This document shows, piece after piece, positions 9,181-17,659 of a DNA stretch of 64,000 nucleotides (position 1 is the first letter of the stretch; every line of letters begins with the position of its first letter). The stretch lies in the NCBI RefSeq assembly GCF_040930455.2, contig NZ_CP170494.1; one strand, 5' to 3'. The notes under the pieces were generated by a model. It was not told the DNA's origin and made no database searches. It was given only the letters and a program-made list of their open reading frames with translations. The position numbers were made by a program, and so were the translations under genes. This stretch comes from Neopusillimonas maritima (GTDB taxonomy: Bacteria; Pseudomonadota; Gammaproteobacteria; Burkholderiales; Burkholderiaceae_B).

Positions 9181-9204
9181 AACGCGGCAAATGCCGCGTT
9201 TTTT
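9181..9204 (+). terminator. Terminator-like hairpin ahead of thrS
   Basis: An 8-bp GC-rich stem, AACGCGGC then loop AAAT then GCCGCGTT, runs into six T residues on the plus strand. It lies 59 bases before the thrS start. It could end leftover transcription from the catabolic operon, or act as an attenuator in a thrS leader. No plus-strand gene lies between it and position 8959. Confidence 0.6.
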
Positions 9205-9262
9205 GTCGTAGCGTGTACGGTATCGGTGGGTATTGGTACGCTTGTTAATGTCAGGATGCTAT

Positions 9263-11203
9263 ATGGTTCAAATTACACTGCCTGATGGATCTCAGCGCGA
9301 GTATCCCGGCCCGGTGTCGGTTAACGACGTCGCTTTTTCCATTGGCTCGGGGTTGGGTAAAGCTGCTCTGGCCGGGAAAGTGTCGTTCGAAGGCCAAGAA
9401 GATAGGCTGGTGGACACCAGTTACGTCATTAATCAGAACGCACAACTGGCTATCATAACCGCCAAAGACCCGGAAGGGCTTGATCTCATTCGCCATTCCA
9501 CTGCACACTTGCTGGCTTACGCGGTGAAGAGTTTGTTTCCAGAGGCCCAGGTCACTATCGGCCCGGTTATCGATAACGGCTTTTACTACGATTTTTCTTA
9601 CAAGCGTCCGTTTACGCCCGAAGATTTGGAAGCCATTGAAAAGAAAATGGTGGAATTGGCCAAAAAAGACGAGGTGGTCACGCGCGAAGAATGGAAAAGA
9701 GACGATGCCGTTGCGTTTTTCAAAAGCATTGGCGAACAATATAAAGCGGAAATCATTGCGTCTATTCCGTCGAACGAGAACATTAGCCTGTATCGTGAAG
9801 GTGATTTCATCGATCTTTGCCGGGGGCCTCACGTCCCCTCCACCGGCAAACTGAAGGTTTTTAAGTTGACCAAGGTGGCTGGGGCCTACTGGCGTGGCGA
9901 TAGCAACAATGAAATGTTGCAGCGTATTTATGGCACGGCTTGGGCTACAAAAGAAGATCAGGCCGCTTATTTGCACATGCTGGAAGAGGCTGAAAAACGG
10001 GATCACCGCAAATTGGGTCGCGAATTGGACTTCTTCCATTTCCAAGATGAAGCACCCGGGCTTATTTTCTGGCACCCGAAAGGCTGGACGGTTTGGCAGC
10101 AAGTCGAGCAATATATGCGTGCCGTATACCGCGACAATGGTTATCAGGAAGTAAAGGCGCCACAAATCCTGGATCTTTCACTTTGGAAGAAAACCGGGCA
10201 CTGGGACAACTACGCCGAAAACATGTTCACCACAGAGTCGGAGAGCCGCACTTATGGTTTGAAACCGATGAATTGTCCCGGACACGTGCAGATTTTTAAC
10301 GCCGGGTTGCATTCCTATCGCGAACTGCCCATTCGTTATGGTGAATTCGGCCAGTGCCATCGCAATGAGCCATCCGGTTCCCTGCACGGCATGATGCGTG
10401 TGCGCGGGTTCACCCAAGACGACGGTCACATTTTCTGTACGGAAGATCAGTTGCAAGACGAGTGTGCGGCGTTTACGGCCTTGTTGCAGAATGTGTATGC
10501 CGACTTCGGCTTTACAAAGATTCTCTATAAAGTGGCGACCCGTCCGGAAAAACGTATCGGCTCTGATGAGGTTTGGGACAAAGCGGAGCAAGCGTTGATG
10601 GAAAGCTTGAACCGTACAGGGTGCGAATACGAAGTCAGTGAAGGCGAGGGCGCATTCTACGGCCCGAAGATTGAATATACGCTAACGGACGCAATCGGCC
10701 GTCACTGGCAGTGCGGCACAATTCAGGTTGATTTTTCCATGCCGGAGCGCCTCGGCGCCGAATATGTCGACGCGAACGATCAACGTAAAACGCCGGTTAT
10801 GTTGCATCGGGCCATTTTGGGTTCCTTCGAGCGTTTTATCGGTATTCTTATTGAAAATCATGCGGGTGCATTACCGCCATGGCTCGCCCCTGAACAGGCC
10901 GTGGTGTGCTGTATTTCCGAGAATTCTGCTGATTATGCAGCTGAAATCGCTCAAAAGCTGAAAAAACAAGGGTTTAGAGCCGGGGCAGATTTGCGCGGTG
11001 AAAAAATCAACCGTAAAATCAGAGAGCATAGTTTGAAGAAAATGCCCTACATTCTGGTAGTCGGCGAAAAAGAACGCGAAGCAGGAACGGTTGCGGTACG
11101 CAGCCGGGGTGGCGTTGATTTGGGTGTCATGAGTACCAACGACTTTATCCAGCGTTTGCACGAAGATATTCAGCAACGTCGCAATGCAGGGCAAGACCAT
11201 TAA
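9263..11203 (+). CDS. thrS: Threonine-tRNA ligase
   Basis: Class II aminoacyl-tRNA synthetase of 646 aa that charges tRNA-Thr. An N-terminal TGS domain (MVQITLPDGS onward) is followed by the editing domain with HSTAHLLAYAVK, the catalytic core with the zinc-site segment LKPMNCPGHVQIF, motif 2 near FGQCHRNEPSG and motif 3 HRAILGSFERF, then the anticodon-binding domain. The ATG at 9263 is preceded by AGGA at 7 bases and matches the usual family N-terminus; an in-frame codon 30 bases upstream is less likely. infC follows after 20 bases. Confidence 0.97.
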   Translation: MVQITLPDGSQREYPGPVSVNDVAFSIGSGLGKAALAGKVSFEGQEDRLVDTSYVINQNAQLAIITAKDPEGLDLIRHSTAHLLAYAVKSLFPEAQVTIGPVIDNGFYYDFSYKRPFTPEDLEAIEKKMVELAKKDEVVTREEWKRDDAVAFFKSIGEQYKAEIIASIPSNENISLYREGDFIDLCRGPHVPSTGKLKVFKLTKVAGAYWRGDSNNEMLQRIYGTAWATKEDQAAYLHMLEEAEKRDHRKLGRELDFFHFQDEAPGLIFWHPKGWTVWQQVEQYMRAVYRDNGYQEVKAPQILDLSLWKKTGHWDNYAENMFTTESESRTYGLKPMNCPGHVQIFNAGLHSYRELPIRYGEFGQCHRNEPSGSLHGMMRVRGFTQDDGHIFCTEDQLQDECAAFTALLQNVYADFGFTKILYKVATRPEKRIGSDEVWDKAEQALMESLNRTGCEYEVSEGEGAFYGPKIEYTLTDAIGRHWQCGTIQVDFSMPERLGAEYVDANDQRKTPVMLHRAILGSFERFIGILIENHAGALPPWLAPEQAVVCCISENSADYAAEIAQKLKKQGFRAGADLRGEKINRKIREHSLKKMPYILVVGEKEREAGTVAVRSRGGVDLGVMSTNDFIQRLHEDIQQRRNAGQDH

Positions 11204-11223
11204 TATTTATAGGAGTTTTAGAT

Positions 11224-11769
11224 ATCGCAACCGATAAATCCCATCGCATCAATGGCGAAATCCGTGCCACAGAGGTACGTTTAATCGGCATCGAAGGTGA
11301 CCAACTGGGTATCGTCAAGCTGGCTGACGCACTCGGGCTCGCTGAAGATCATGAAGTAGACTTGGTTGAAATTGCGCCCAATGCGTCGCCGCCTGTCTGT
11401 CGTTTAATGGACTACGGCAAGTTCAAGTATCAAGAACAGAAGAAACAGGCGGAAGCCAAAGCCAAACAGAAAGTTATCCAGGTTAAGGAAGTGAAGTTCC
11501 GCCCGGGTACCGATGAGGGCGATTATCAGGTTAAATTGCGCAATTTGCGCCGTTTTATCGAAGACGGAGACAAAGCCAAAGTTACGTTGCGTTTCCGCGG
11601 CCGCGAAATGGCCCACCAAGAGTTGGGTATGCGCGTATTGGAACGTGTTCGTGACGACCTTAGCGAGCTTGTCCAGGTTGAGGCGATGCCCAAGCTGGAA
11701 GGGCGGCAAATGGTCATGGTATTGGCGCCACGCAAGAAACCTGCGGGTAAAGGCGATTCGGCCTCCTGA
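11224..11769 (+). CDS. infC: Translation initiation factor IF-3, ATC start codon
   Basis: IF-3 of 181 aa. The protein begins at a rare ATC codon: AGGAG lies at 11211-11215, 8 bases upstream, and homology (IATDKSHRINGEIRATEVRL) starts exactly there; there is no ATG until 11362. Non-AUG starts are a known feature of infC, allowing IF-3, which rejects non-standard starts, to limit its own synthesis. The N-domain, lysine-rich linker (KQAEAKAKQK) and C-domain are complete. A strong terminator follows instead of rpmI, the usual next gene. Confidence 0.96.
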   Translation: MATDKSHRINGEIRATEVRLIGIEGDQLGIVKLADALGLAEDHEVDLVEIAPNASPPVCRLMDYGKFKYQEQKKQAEAKAKQKVIQVKEVKFRPGTDEGDYQVKLRNLRRFIEDGDKAKVTLRFRGREMAHQELGMRVLERVRDDLSELVQVEAMPKLEGRQMVMVLAPRKKPAGKGDSAS

Positions 11770-11785
11770 TTCTTGTTTTCCTTAT

Positions 11786-11821
11786 CTATCCCCACCAGGA
11801 GACCCTGGTGGGGATAGTTTT
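11786..11821 (+). terminator. Rho-independent terminator after infC
   Basis: A perfect 14-bp stem (CTATCCCCACCAGG with its complement, loop AGAC) followed by TTTT. It ends 11 bases before the gshB start codon, so gshB must use its own promoter or read-through. Confidence 0.85.
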
Positions 11822-11832
11822 CGCAGGTCGTT

Positions 11833-12792
11833 ATGCACATACTATTCATTATTGATCCTTTACCGTCGCTGAAGGCCTACAAAGACTCCTCAGTTGCCAT
11901 GATGCGCGCGCTGTGCAAGCGTGACCACACAATTAGTGTGGCCTTGCAAGGCGATATTTACATCGATGAGGGTGTGGTCAAAGTAACGGGGCAAGCGATC
12001 AATCTGATCCAGGAAGCCGACTTGCATGGCCAGGATTGGTGGCAAGCGTCCGGTGATTCGGTTGACCAGGCCTTGTCGCGTTACGACGCTGTTGTAATGC
12101 GTAAGGACCCGCCTTTCGACATGGAGTATGTCTACTCCACACATTTGCTCGATTTTGCCCAGGCGCAAGGCGCCCGGGTTTTTAATGCAGGGCAAGCCAT
12201 TCGCAACCACCCCGAGAAGCTTGCCATTACTGAGTTCGCTGAATTTACGTCGCCAACGCTGGTCAGCCGGAATATGGCGCGTTTACGCGCATTTCACGCT
12301 AAATACCAAGATATCATCCTGAAGCCGCTTGACGGCATGGGTGGTACCGGCATTTTTCATGTGCGTCCCGATGGAGCAAATATTGGCGCTATTCTGGAAA
12401 CGCTTACTGATAATGGTGCCCGCACCATTATGGCCCAGCGCTATATTCCTGAAATCAAACAAGGCGATAAACGTATTTTGCTGATTAACGGCGAGCCCGT
12501 ACCTTTCGCTTTGGCGCGTATACCCTTAGCGGGTGAAACAAGAGGGAATTTGGCCGCAGGTGGTCGAGGGGTGGCGCAACCACTCACCGAGCGTGATCGT
12601 TATATTGCGGAGGCAATCGGTTCAAAGCTGCGGGAAAGAGGGCTTCTTTTGGTGGGGTTGGATGTAATCGGCGATTACCTGACAGAAGTGAATGTAACCA
12701 GCCCAACGTGTTTTGTTGAAATTACCGAGCAAACTGATTTTGACGTTGCAGATTGTTTTGTTCAGGCGTTGGAGCAGGCGGTAAGGGGGTAG
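11833..12792 (+). CDS. gshB: Glutathione synthetase
   Basis: ATP-grasp ligase of 319 aa that adds glycine to gamma-glutamylcysteine. Family landmarks are the N-terminal IIDPLPSLKAYKDSS, RKDPPFDMEYVY, ILKPLDGMGGTGIF (glycine-rich loop), GDKRILLINGEPVPFALARIP and EVNVTSPTC near the end. It is complete and followed after two bases by the EIIA gene. gshA, which often lies next to gshB in relatives, is not present here. The terminator directly upstream separates it from infC transcription. Confidence 0.96.
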   Translation: MHILFIIDPLPSLKAYKDSSVAMMRALCKRDHTISVALQGDIYIDEGVVKVTGQAINLIQEADLHGQDWWQASGDSVDQALSRYDAVVMRKDPPFDMEYVYSTHLLDFAQAQGARVFNAGQAIRNHPEKLAITEFAEFTSPTLVSRNMARLRAFHAKYQDIILKPLDGMGGTGIFHVRPDGANIGAILETLTDNGARTIMAQRYIPEIKQGDKRILLINGEPVPFALARIPLAGETRGNLAAGGRGVAQPLTERDRYIAEAIGSKLRERGLLLVGLDVIGDYLTEVNVTSPTCFVEITEQTDFDVADCFVQALEQAVRG

Positions 12793-12794
12793 AC

Positions 12795-13190
12795 ATGGTG
12801 CGGGTTGTTCTGGTTATGCATCAGCCACTGGGAAGTGCTTTTGTGCATTGCGCAGGGCATGTTCTGGGCTGCGAGCCAGATATCGTCCTTATGGATATCA
12901 CGCCGGCCGATTCCCCGGAAGATAAAGTTAACCAATTACAAGCAATTCTTGCCGATGCGTCGGCAACATTGGTTTTAACGGATATTTTTGGCGCCACCCC
13001 GTTCAATATTGCACGTAAAGCAGTTGAGGCGACACAGGCGCAAGGGGCGCGCGCGGAGCTGGTGACCGGGACGAATTTGTGTATGATCATCAAGGCGCTT
13101 ACCGGCCCGCGTGATAACCTTCAGGAATTGGTGGAGTTGGTGCGCGCAAGTGGCGCCAAGGGGATCGTAAGTGCCTGTTGCACGCCTTAA
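12795..13190 (+). CDS. PTS EIIA component, mannose/sorbose family
   Basis: Soluble EIIA domain of 131 aa, related to the N-domain of ManX. The phosphorylated histidine is the one in VVLVMHQPLG (residue 9), and the fold segment TLVLTDIFGATPFN is typical. The ATG at 12795 lies two bases after the gshB stop; an earlier in-frame ATG would run into gshB. No EIIB or EIIC gene is nearby, the usual condition in Burkholderiales, where EI-HPr-EIIA is regarded as a regulatory rather than sugar-transporting chain. Confidence 0.92.
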   Translation: MVRVVLVMHQPLGSAFVHCAGHVLGCEPDIVLMDITPADSPEDKVNQLQAILADASATLVLTDIFGATPFNIARKAVEATQAQGARAELVTGTNLCMIIKALTGPRDNLQELVELVRASGAKGIVSACCTP

Positions 13191-13247
13191 AGATGCTTGA
13201 TGATCTTGGGTGTGTTGCGGCAATTTCAAATAGAACAAGAAATTAAT

Positions 13248-13520
13248 ATGCCTTCAATTGATATTACTATTACCAACAAACTTGGCTTGCATGCGCGGGC
13301 GGCAGCCAAGCTCACGCAGTTGGCGTCTCGTTACACGGACACACAAATTTTCATAGCGCGCGGTTCACAGCGTGTGAACGCCAAGAGCATAATGGGCGTC
13401 ATGATGCTGGCGGCGGGCCTGGGTGTCACCGTAACCGTTGATGCCGAGGGCCCTCAAGCCGATGTGGCGCTTGAAGAAGTCCGCCAGCTGTTTAATGACA
13501 AATTTGGTGAAGCCGAATAA
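13248..13520 (+). CDS. ptsH: Phosphocarrier protein HPr
   Basis: HPr of 90 aa. The active-site histidine is His15 in KLGLHARAAAKL, and the regulatory serine is Ser47 in NAKSIMGVMML. HPr takes phosphate from EI and passes it to the EIIA encoded just upstream. I chose the ATG at 13248 because homology starts there; the frame is open further upstream. It is 8 bases from ptsI. Confidence 0.97.
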   Translation: MPSIDITITNKLGLHARAAAKLTQLASRYTDTQIFIARGSQRVNAKSIMGVMMLAAGLGVTVTVDAEGPQADVALEEVRQLFNDKFGEAE

Positions 13521-13528
13521 CACGATTC

Positions 13529-15283
13529 ATGACTGCCGCTGCGTCTGCCCTACCTCATACATTTAGTTCCATGCTGTGCCTTCGCGGCCAGGGTGTGGTG
13601 AAAGGTTACGCCATTGGGAGGGCCGCGGTGATGGGCGCGGCAGCCTTAGAGGTCGTGCACTATCGTATCCAACCCGAAGCGGTTGAGGAAGAGTGTGCCA
13701 GATTGAAGGCAGCGCTCGCACAAGCCCGCGATGAATTGCAGCATATGGTGGCAAACCTGCCCGATGATGCTCCGCGGGAAATGGGTGCGCTGCTCACTGT
13801 GCATAGTATGTTGCTTGACGATCGCATGCTGTCGGAGCAGGCGTGTAACCTTATTATCGAGCGTCACTACAACGCCGAATGGGCGTTAACCACCCAAGGG
13901 CAAGTATTGGGCGAGCAATTCGCCGCGATGGAAGATGAGTATCTGCGCGAGCGTGGCACAGACATTCGCCAGGTTATTGAGCGGGTGTTGCGGGTATTAT
14001 CCGGCACGCCTGTTGCCTTACCTCAGTTTGACTCGGGGTATTCGGGAGAACTGATTGTGGTGGCCCGGGATATTTCACCGGCCGACATGTTACGTTTGCG
14101 CGGCGCGCGATTTGGGGCGTTTCTAACGGATCTGGGCGGACCCACCTCGCATACCGCCATTGTTGCCCGCAGCATGAATGTGCCGGCTGTTGTCGGCATG
14201 GGCAATATTCGTACCCTGGTGCGCGATGGCGACCTGCTCATTGTCGATGGCATGAGCGGGGCGGTGTTGGTTAACCCGCCCGATTTTGTTCTGGAAGAAT
14301 ATCGTCGACGCCAGGCTGCCTATGCAGACGACCGCGCTGAGCTTGGGCGCTTGAAATATGCTGAAGCGGTTACGTTGGACGGCGTTCAGGTTAAGCTTGA
14401 GGCCAATATTGAATTACCGGAAGAGGCCGAGCAGGCGTTGGCCGCCGGCGCCGATGGCATTGGCTTGTTTCGCAGCGAATTTCTGTTCATGGGCCGTCGC
14501 GACCTGCCCGGCGAAGAGGAGCAATACGAAGCCTATGCCACAGTCGTTAAGGCGATGCAGGGTCGCCCCGTAACGATTCGCACATTGGATATTGGTGCGG
14601 ATAAAACGTTAGACGGCGATGCTACCGTTGCAACCAATCCGGCGCTGGGTCTGCGTGCCATTCGCTATTGTCTGGCTCATCCTGAAATTTTTCAAACGCA
14701 GTTGCGTGCTTTGTTGCGCGCATCTGTGCACGGGAAACTTAGAATTCTGGTTCCCATGATTGCTCATTTGCATGAAGTACGGGCGGTACGTCAGGCGATT
14801 GCCGAGGCAGGTCAAAACCTGGAGTCACGAGACATTTCTTTTGATCGAAACGTTGAAGTGGGGGCCATGGTGGAAATTCCTGCTATTGCCATTGCCATAG
14901 AACCGTTTGTCGAACAGCTGGATTTTTTGTCGATCGGCACCAACGATTTGATTCAATATACATTGGCGATCGATCGCGGTGACAATGATGTTGCCGATTT
15001 ATACGACCCCATGCATCCGGCAGTGTTGCGGCTTATTTCACATACCATTAATGCAGCGCAACGTTATGGAAAATCTGTGGCGGTTTGTGGTGAAATGGCG
15101 GGCGATGCCCAGGTTACGCGTATGTTGCTTGGCTTGGGTCTACGAGAATTTTCCATGCATCCCCAGCAATTGCTCGATGTCAAAAAAGAAGTGCGTCAGT
15201 CTCATACCAACGCACTTCGGGTTAAGGTTGCATCGGCTCTGAATAGAGCGGAGCGAATTAATCTTGATGAACTGGCCGGTTAA
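13529..15283 (+). CDS. ptsI: PTS enzyme I (phosphoenolpyruvate-protein phosphotransferase)
   Basis: Enzyme I of 584 aa, starting the PEP-dependent phosphate chain to HPr. The phosphohistidine segment GGPTSHTAIVARSMNVPAVVG, the PEP-binding loop GIGLFRSEFLFMGR, RTLDIGADK and the C-terminal catalytic cysteine region VAVCGEMAGD are all present. It lacks the GAF domain of nitrogen-type PtsP. The first 14 residues are poorly conserved, and an ATG at 13571 is an alternative start. It forms an operon with gshB, EIIA and ptsH and ends at a bidirectional terminator. Confidence 0.96.
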   Translation: MTAAASALPHTFSSMLCLRGQGVVKGYAIGRAAVMGAAALEVVHYRIQPEAVEEECARLKAALAQARDELQHMVANLPDDAPREMGALLTVHSMLLDDRMLSEQACNLIIERHYNAEWALTTQGQVLGEQFAAMEDEYLRERGTDIRQVIERVLRVLSGTPVALPQFDSGYSGELIVVARDISPADMLRLRGARFGAFLTDLGGPTSHTAIVARSMNVPAVVGMGNIRTLVRDGDLLIVDGMSGAVLVNPPDFVLEEYRRRQAAYADDRAELGRLKYAEAVTLDGVQVKLEANIELPEEAEQALAAGADGIGLFRSEFLFMGRRDLPGEEEQYEAYATVVKAMQGRPVTIRTLDIGADKTLDGDATVATNPALGLRAIRYCLAHPEIFQTQLRALLRASVHGKLRILVPMIAHLHEVRAVRQAIAEAGQNLESRDISFDRNVEVGAMVEIPAIAIAIEPFVEQLDFLSIGTNDLIQYTLAIDRGDNDVADLYDPMHPAVLRLISHTINAAQRYGKSVAVCGEMAGDAQVTRMLLGLGLREFSMHPQQLLDVKKEVRQSHTNALRVKVASALNRAERINLDELAG

Positions 15284-15311
15284 GGCGCAAAACTGCTTTA
15301 TGTTCTGTTGG

Positions 15312-15343
15312 AAAACAAGCCGTGCACCAGCACGGCTTGTTTT
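15312..15343. terminator. Bidirectional terminator between ptsI and amtB
   Basis: A 13-bp perfect stem AAAACAAGCCGTG / CACGGCTTGTTTT with loop CACCAG gives T-runs on both strands. It sits between the convergent ptsI (plus) and amtB (minus) genes. Confidence 0.88.
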
Positions 15344-15346
15344 ATG

Positions 15347-16573
15347 TTAGCGCTGGTAGGCGGTTTCGCCGTGGGTGCTAATATCAAGGCCCTCACGTTC
15401 CTCTTCGTTGCTAACGCGTAAACCACACAGTTTGTCGGCAATGAAGTAAGCAACCCAGGCAACGACCCCGGTCCAGACAACCGTAATCAGAATGCCTTCA
15501 ATTTGGATCCAGAGCTGCGGGAATATCTCGGCAACGCTTTCCAGACCGGGTCCACCCAATGCCTGTGCGTTAAAGACACCGGTTAGAATCGCACCAATAA
15601 TCCCGGCGACGCCGTGAATGCCGAATACATCGAGTGAATCATCGGCTTTAAGCAGCCGTTTCAGGCCGTTTACACCCCAAACGCACACGATGCCGGAAAC
15701 AACACCGATAATCAGTGCGCCAAACGGACCAACAAGACCCGCTGCCGGTGTAATGCCGACCAGGCCTGCAATGGCACCGGAAACAGCGCCCAGTAACGAG
15801 GGCTTGCCTTTAACGAACCATTCGGTAAACAACCAGGCCATGACGGCACCGGCGGTCGCAATAAGCGTGTTGAAGAAAGCCAAGGCGGCGGTTTCATTTG
15901 CGCCTAACGCTGAGCCGGCATTGAAACCGAACCAGCCCACCCAAAGTAGTGATGCACCAATCATGGTCATGGGCAGGTTGTGAGGCGGCATGGCTTCGCG
16001 ACCATAACCCAAGCGCGGGCCCAGATAATAGGCGCCGATCAGCCCCGCTACACCGGCATTAATATGTACAACAGTGCCGCCTGCAAAGTCCAGTGCGCCG
16101 CGCTCGAACAGAAAGCCGCCGGACGCCCATACCATGTGTGCAATGGGCAGGTAGGCAAAGGTGACCCAAATCAAAGTAAACACCAATACCGCTGAAAAAC
16201 GGATGCGCTCAGCAAAACCACCCACAATCAGGGCGCAGGTGATTCCGGCGAAAGTTGCCTGAAACGCGGCAAAACTGATCTCGGGAATACTGCCCGCCAG
16301 TGCATACTCGCCTGTACTGAAATTGGCGATGCCGTTTAGGAAAACACGTGAGAAATCGCCAAAAAAAGCATTGTTTTCTGTAAAGGCCAATGAATAGCCA
16401 TAAACAAACCACACGACGATGGCTAACGAAAAGGTGCATAAAACTTGCGCCAGGACAGATAAAACGTTTTTGGATCGCACCAGGCCGCCATAAAATAAGG
16501 CCAGTCCCGGAACAACCATCATTAAGACGAGTAGGGTGGATACAGTCACCCAAACAAAATCAGCTGCATTCAT
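15347..16573 (-). CDS. amtB: Ammonium transporter
   Basis: Amt/MEP-family inner-membrane ammonium channel of 408 aa with about 11 hydrophobic segments. The pore histidine segments VVHINAGVAGLIGA and FGIHGVAGIIGAIL are present, and the C-terminal tail ends with the GlnK-interacting region. The start at 16573 (MNAADFVW) follows TAGGAGT; the frame is open 120 bases further up but over glnK spacer sequence. It appears to lack a cleaved signal peptide. It is 11 bases downstream of glnK, the standard nitrogen-control pair. Confidence 0.95.
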   Translation of the reverse strand: MNAADFVWVTVSTLLVLMMVVPGLALFYGGLVRSKNVLSVLAQVLCTFSLAIVVWFVYGYSLAFTENNAFFGDFSRVFLNGIANFSTGEYALAGSIPEISFAAFQATFAGITCALIVGGFAERIRFSAVLVFTLIWVTFAYLPIAHMVWASGGFLFERGALDFAGGTVVHINAGVAGLIGAYYLGPRLGYGREAMPPHNLPMTMIGASLLWVGWFGFNAGSALGANETAALAFFNTLIATAGAVMAWLFTEWFVKGKPSLLGAVSGAIAGLVGITPAAGLVGPFGALIIGVVSGIVCVWGVNGLKRLLKADDSLDVFGIHGVAGIIGAILTGVFNAQALGGPGLESVAEIFPQLWIQIEGILITVVWTGVVAWVAYFIADKLCGLRVSNEEEREGLDISTHGETAYQR

Positions 16574-16584
16574 TTTTTTTACTC

Positions 16585-16923
16585 CTAGATAGCGGCATCG
16601 CCGGTTTCGCTGGTACGGATACGAATGACTTGTTCGATCGGCGTGACAAAAATCTTCCCGTCGCCGATTTTCCCTGTATGCGCAGCCTGGCAAAGTGCTT
16701 CAATGGCTTGTTCGACCAATGCGTCGGTCACGGCCAGTTCGATTCTGAGTTTTGGCAGAAAATCGACTGTGTATTCCGCCCCGCGATAGAGTTCGGTATG
16801 GCCTTTTTGCCGGCCAAAACCCTTTACCTCACTGACGGTCATTCCTTGGATACCGACGGCGGCAAGTGCTTCACGCACTTCGTCCAGCTTGAACGGTTTG
16901 ATGATTGCAGTAACTAGCTTCAT
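16585..16923 (-). CDS. glnK: Nitrogen regulatory PII protein GlnK
   Basis: PII signal protein of 112 aa. It senses 2-oxoglutarate, ATP/ADP and glutamine status and blocks AmtB. The uridylylation site is Tyr51 in YRGAEYTVDFLP, and the B- and C-loops (TGKIGDGKIFV and RIRTSETGDAAI) are intact. First gene of the glnK-amtB operon; a sigma-54 promoter lies 38-54 bases upstream of its start. Confidence 0.97.
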   Translation of the reverse strand: MKLVTAIIKPFKLDEVREALAAVGIQGMTVSEVKGFGRQKGHTELYRGAEYTVDFLPKLRIELAVTDALVEQAIEALCQAAHTGKIGDGKIFVTPIEQVIRIRTSETGDAAI

Positions 16924-16960
16924 GGTGTGTTTCCTTTAAGAGGACAATCACTTCTCTTAA

Positions 16961-16976
16961 AGCAAGATCCATGCCA
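16961..16976 (-). promoter_or_regulatory. Sigma-54 promoter of glnK-amtB
   Basis: On the minus strand the sequence reads TGGCAT-GGATC-TTGCT, matching the -24/-12 consensus (TGGCAC-N5-TTGCW) in every position but one, with correct spacing, 38 bases before the glnK start. Nitrogen-regulated glnK-amtB operons are commonly driven by RpoN. Confidence 0.82.
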
Positions 16977-17023
16977 ATTTTTTTGTTTCTGGAAGTCGCC
17001 GTATTTGGAACCATGATGGGTAA

Positions 17024-17077
17024 TGCACCATGATGATATTGACGGTGCTCAAAAATTGCACCGACTTGGGTCGTGCA
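17024..17077. promoter_or_regulatory. Inverted GCACC/GGTGC elements upstream of the sigma-54 promoter
   Basis: TGCACC at 17024 faces GGTGC at 17044, and a 21-bp near-palindrome TGCACC...GTCGTGCA occupies 17057-17077. They resemble NtrC half sites (TGCACC/GGTGCA), and their distance of 50-100 bases from the sigma-54 promoter suits an enhancer. The half-site spacing differs from the classical 17-bp NtrC box, so this is tentative. The remaining stretch up to 17391 holds nothing else I can name. Confidence 0.4.
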
Positions 17078-17391
17078 GGGTGCTTTTGGTGCGGCCGGCG
17101 CTATTGATGTGCATATGGGCACTAAACAAGTAACCAAAAATGAATGTTCGGCATGAATTGTGTCGATTTATTGCGTGAGAATCTATGCAATAGACTGTTG
17201 GCGGGGCCGTTTTATGCGGCTCTTGGACGGTTAGGCGTCACTCACGGTGTGTTGGATATGTAATCAGGGTTTACACTAATTGAGACTGTTTTGATTTTGA
17301 CTCGATAGAATTGTAACTGCGAACTCACCAGCCGAGCTTATCTTTAGCAATCTTCTGGATGAGCGACTTAAACGCAAGTAGGGAGGTCAAA

Positions 17392-17601
17392 ATGAAGTCG
17401 CAATATAAATCATTTGCTGCAGCATTCTTGTTGGTTTCTGCAACCGCTTTGGGCGCTTGTTCCAATGAAGAGGATATGGCCGGCCCACCTCCGGGCGGTG
17501 GTGGAGCCATGAGCCAACCAGGGGGGGCTGCAACACCGGCTCCTTCACCTGCCCCGGCTCCTCAGGGAAGCCAACCCTCATCGGGTAGCGGTAGTTATTA
17601 G
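17392..17601 (+). CDS. Small proline/glycine-rich lipoprotein, unknown function
   Basis: Predicted 69-aa lipoprotein. A lipobox LGAC ends a short signal peptide (residues 1-22), so Cys would be lipidated and the rest exposed in the periplasm. The mature part starts CSNEEDMAGPPPGGGG and is low-complexity Pro/Ala/Gly/Ser. GGGAGG lies 5 bases before the ATG. The following gene encodes a second lipoprotein whose mature end also starts CSNED, so the two look like diverged duplicates. Function unknown. Confidence 0.7.
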   Translation: MKSQYKSFAAAFLLVSATALGACSNEEDMAGPPPGGGGAMSQPGGAATPAPSPAPAPQGSQPSSGSGSY

Positions 17602-17659
17602 TATCTGTGTTTCCCATTTTTGGCGGCGTTATACCCGTTGATAACAATAAGGAGTTCTT

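Noticed and set aside
9251..10165. Long open frame opposite thrS (304 aa)
   Set aside because: It lies fully antisense to thrS, lacks a ribosome-binding site and homology, and reflects codon bias of thrS.
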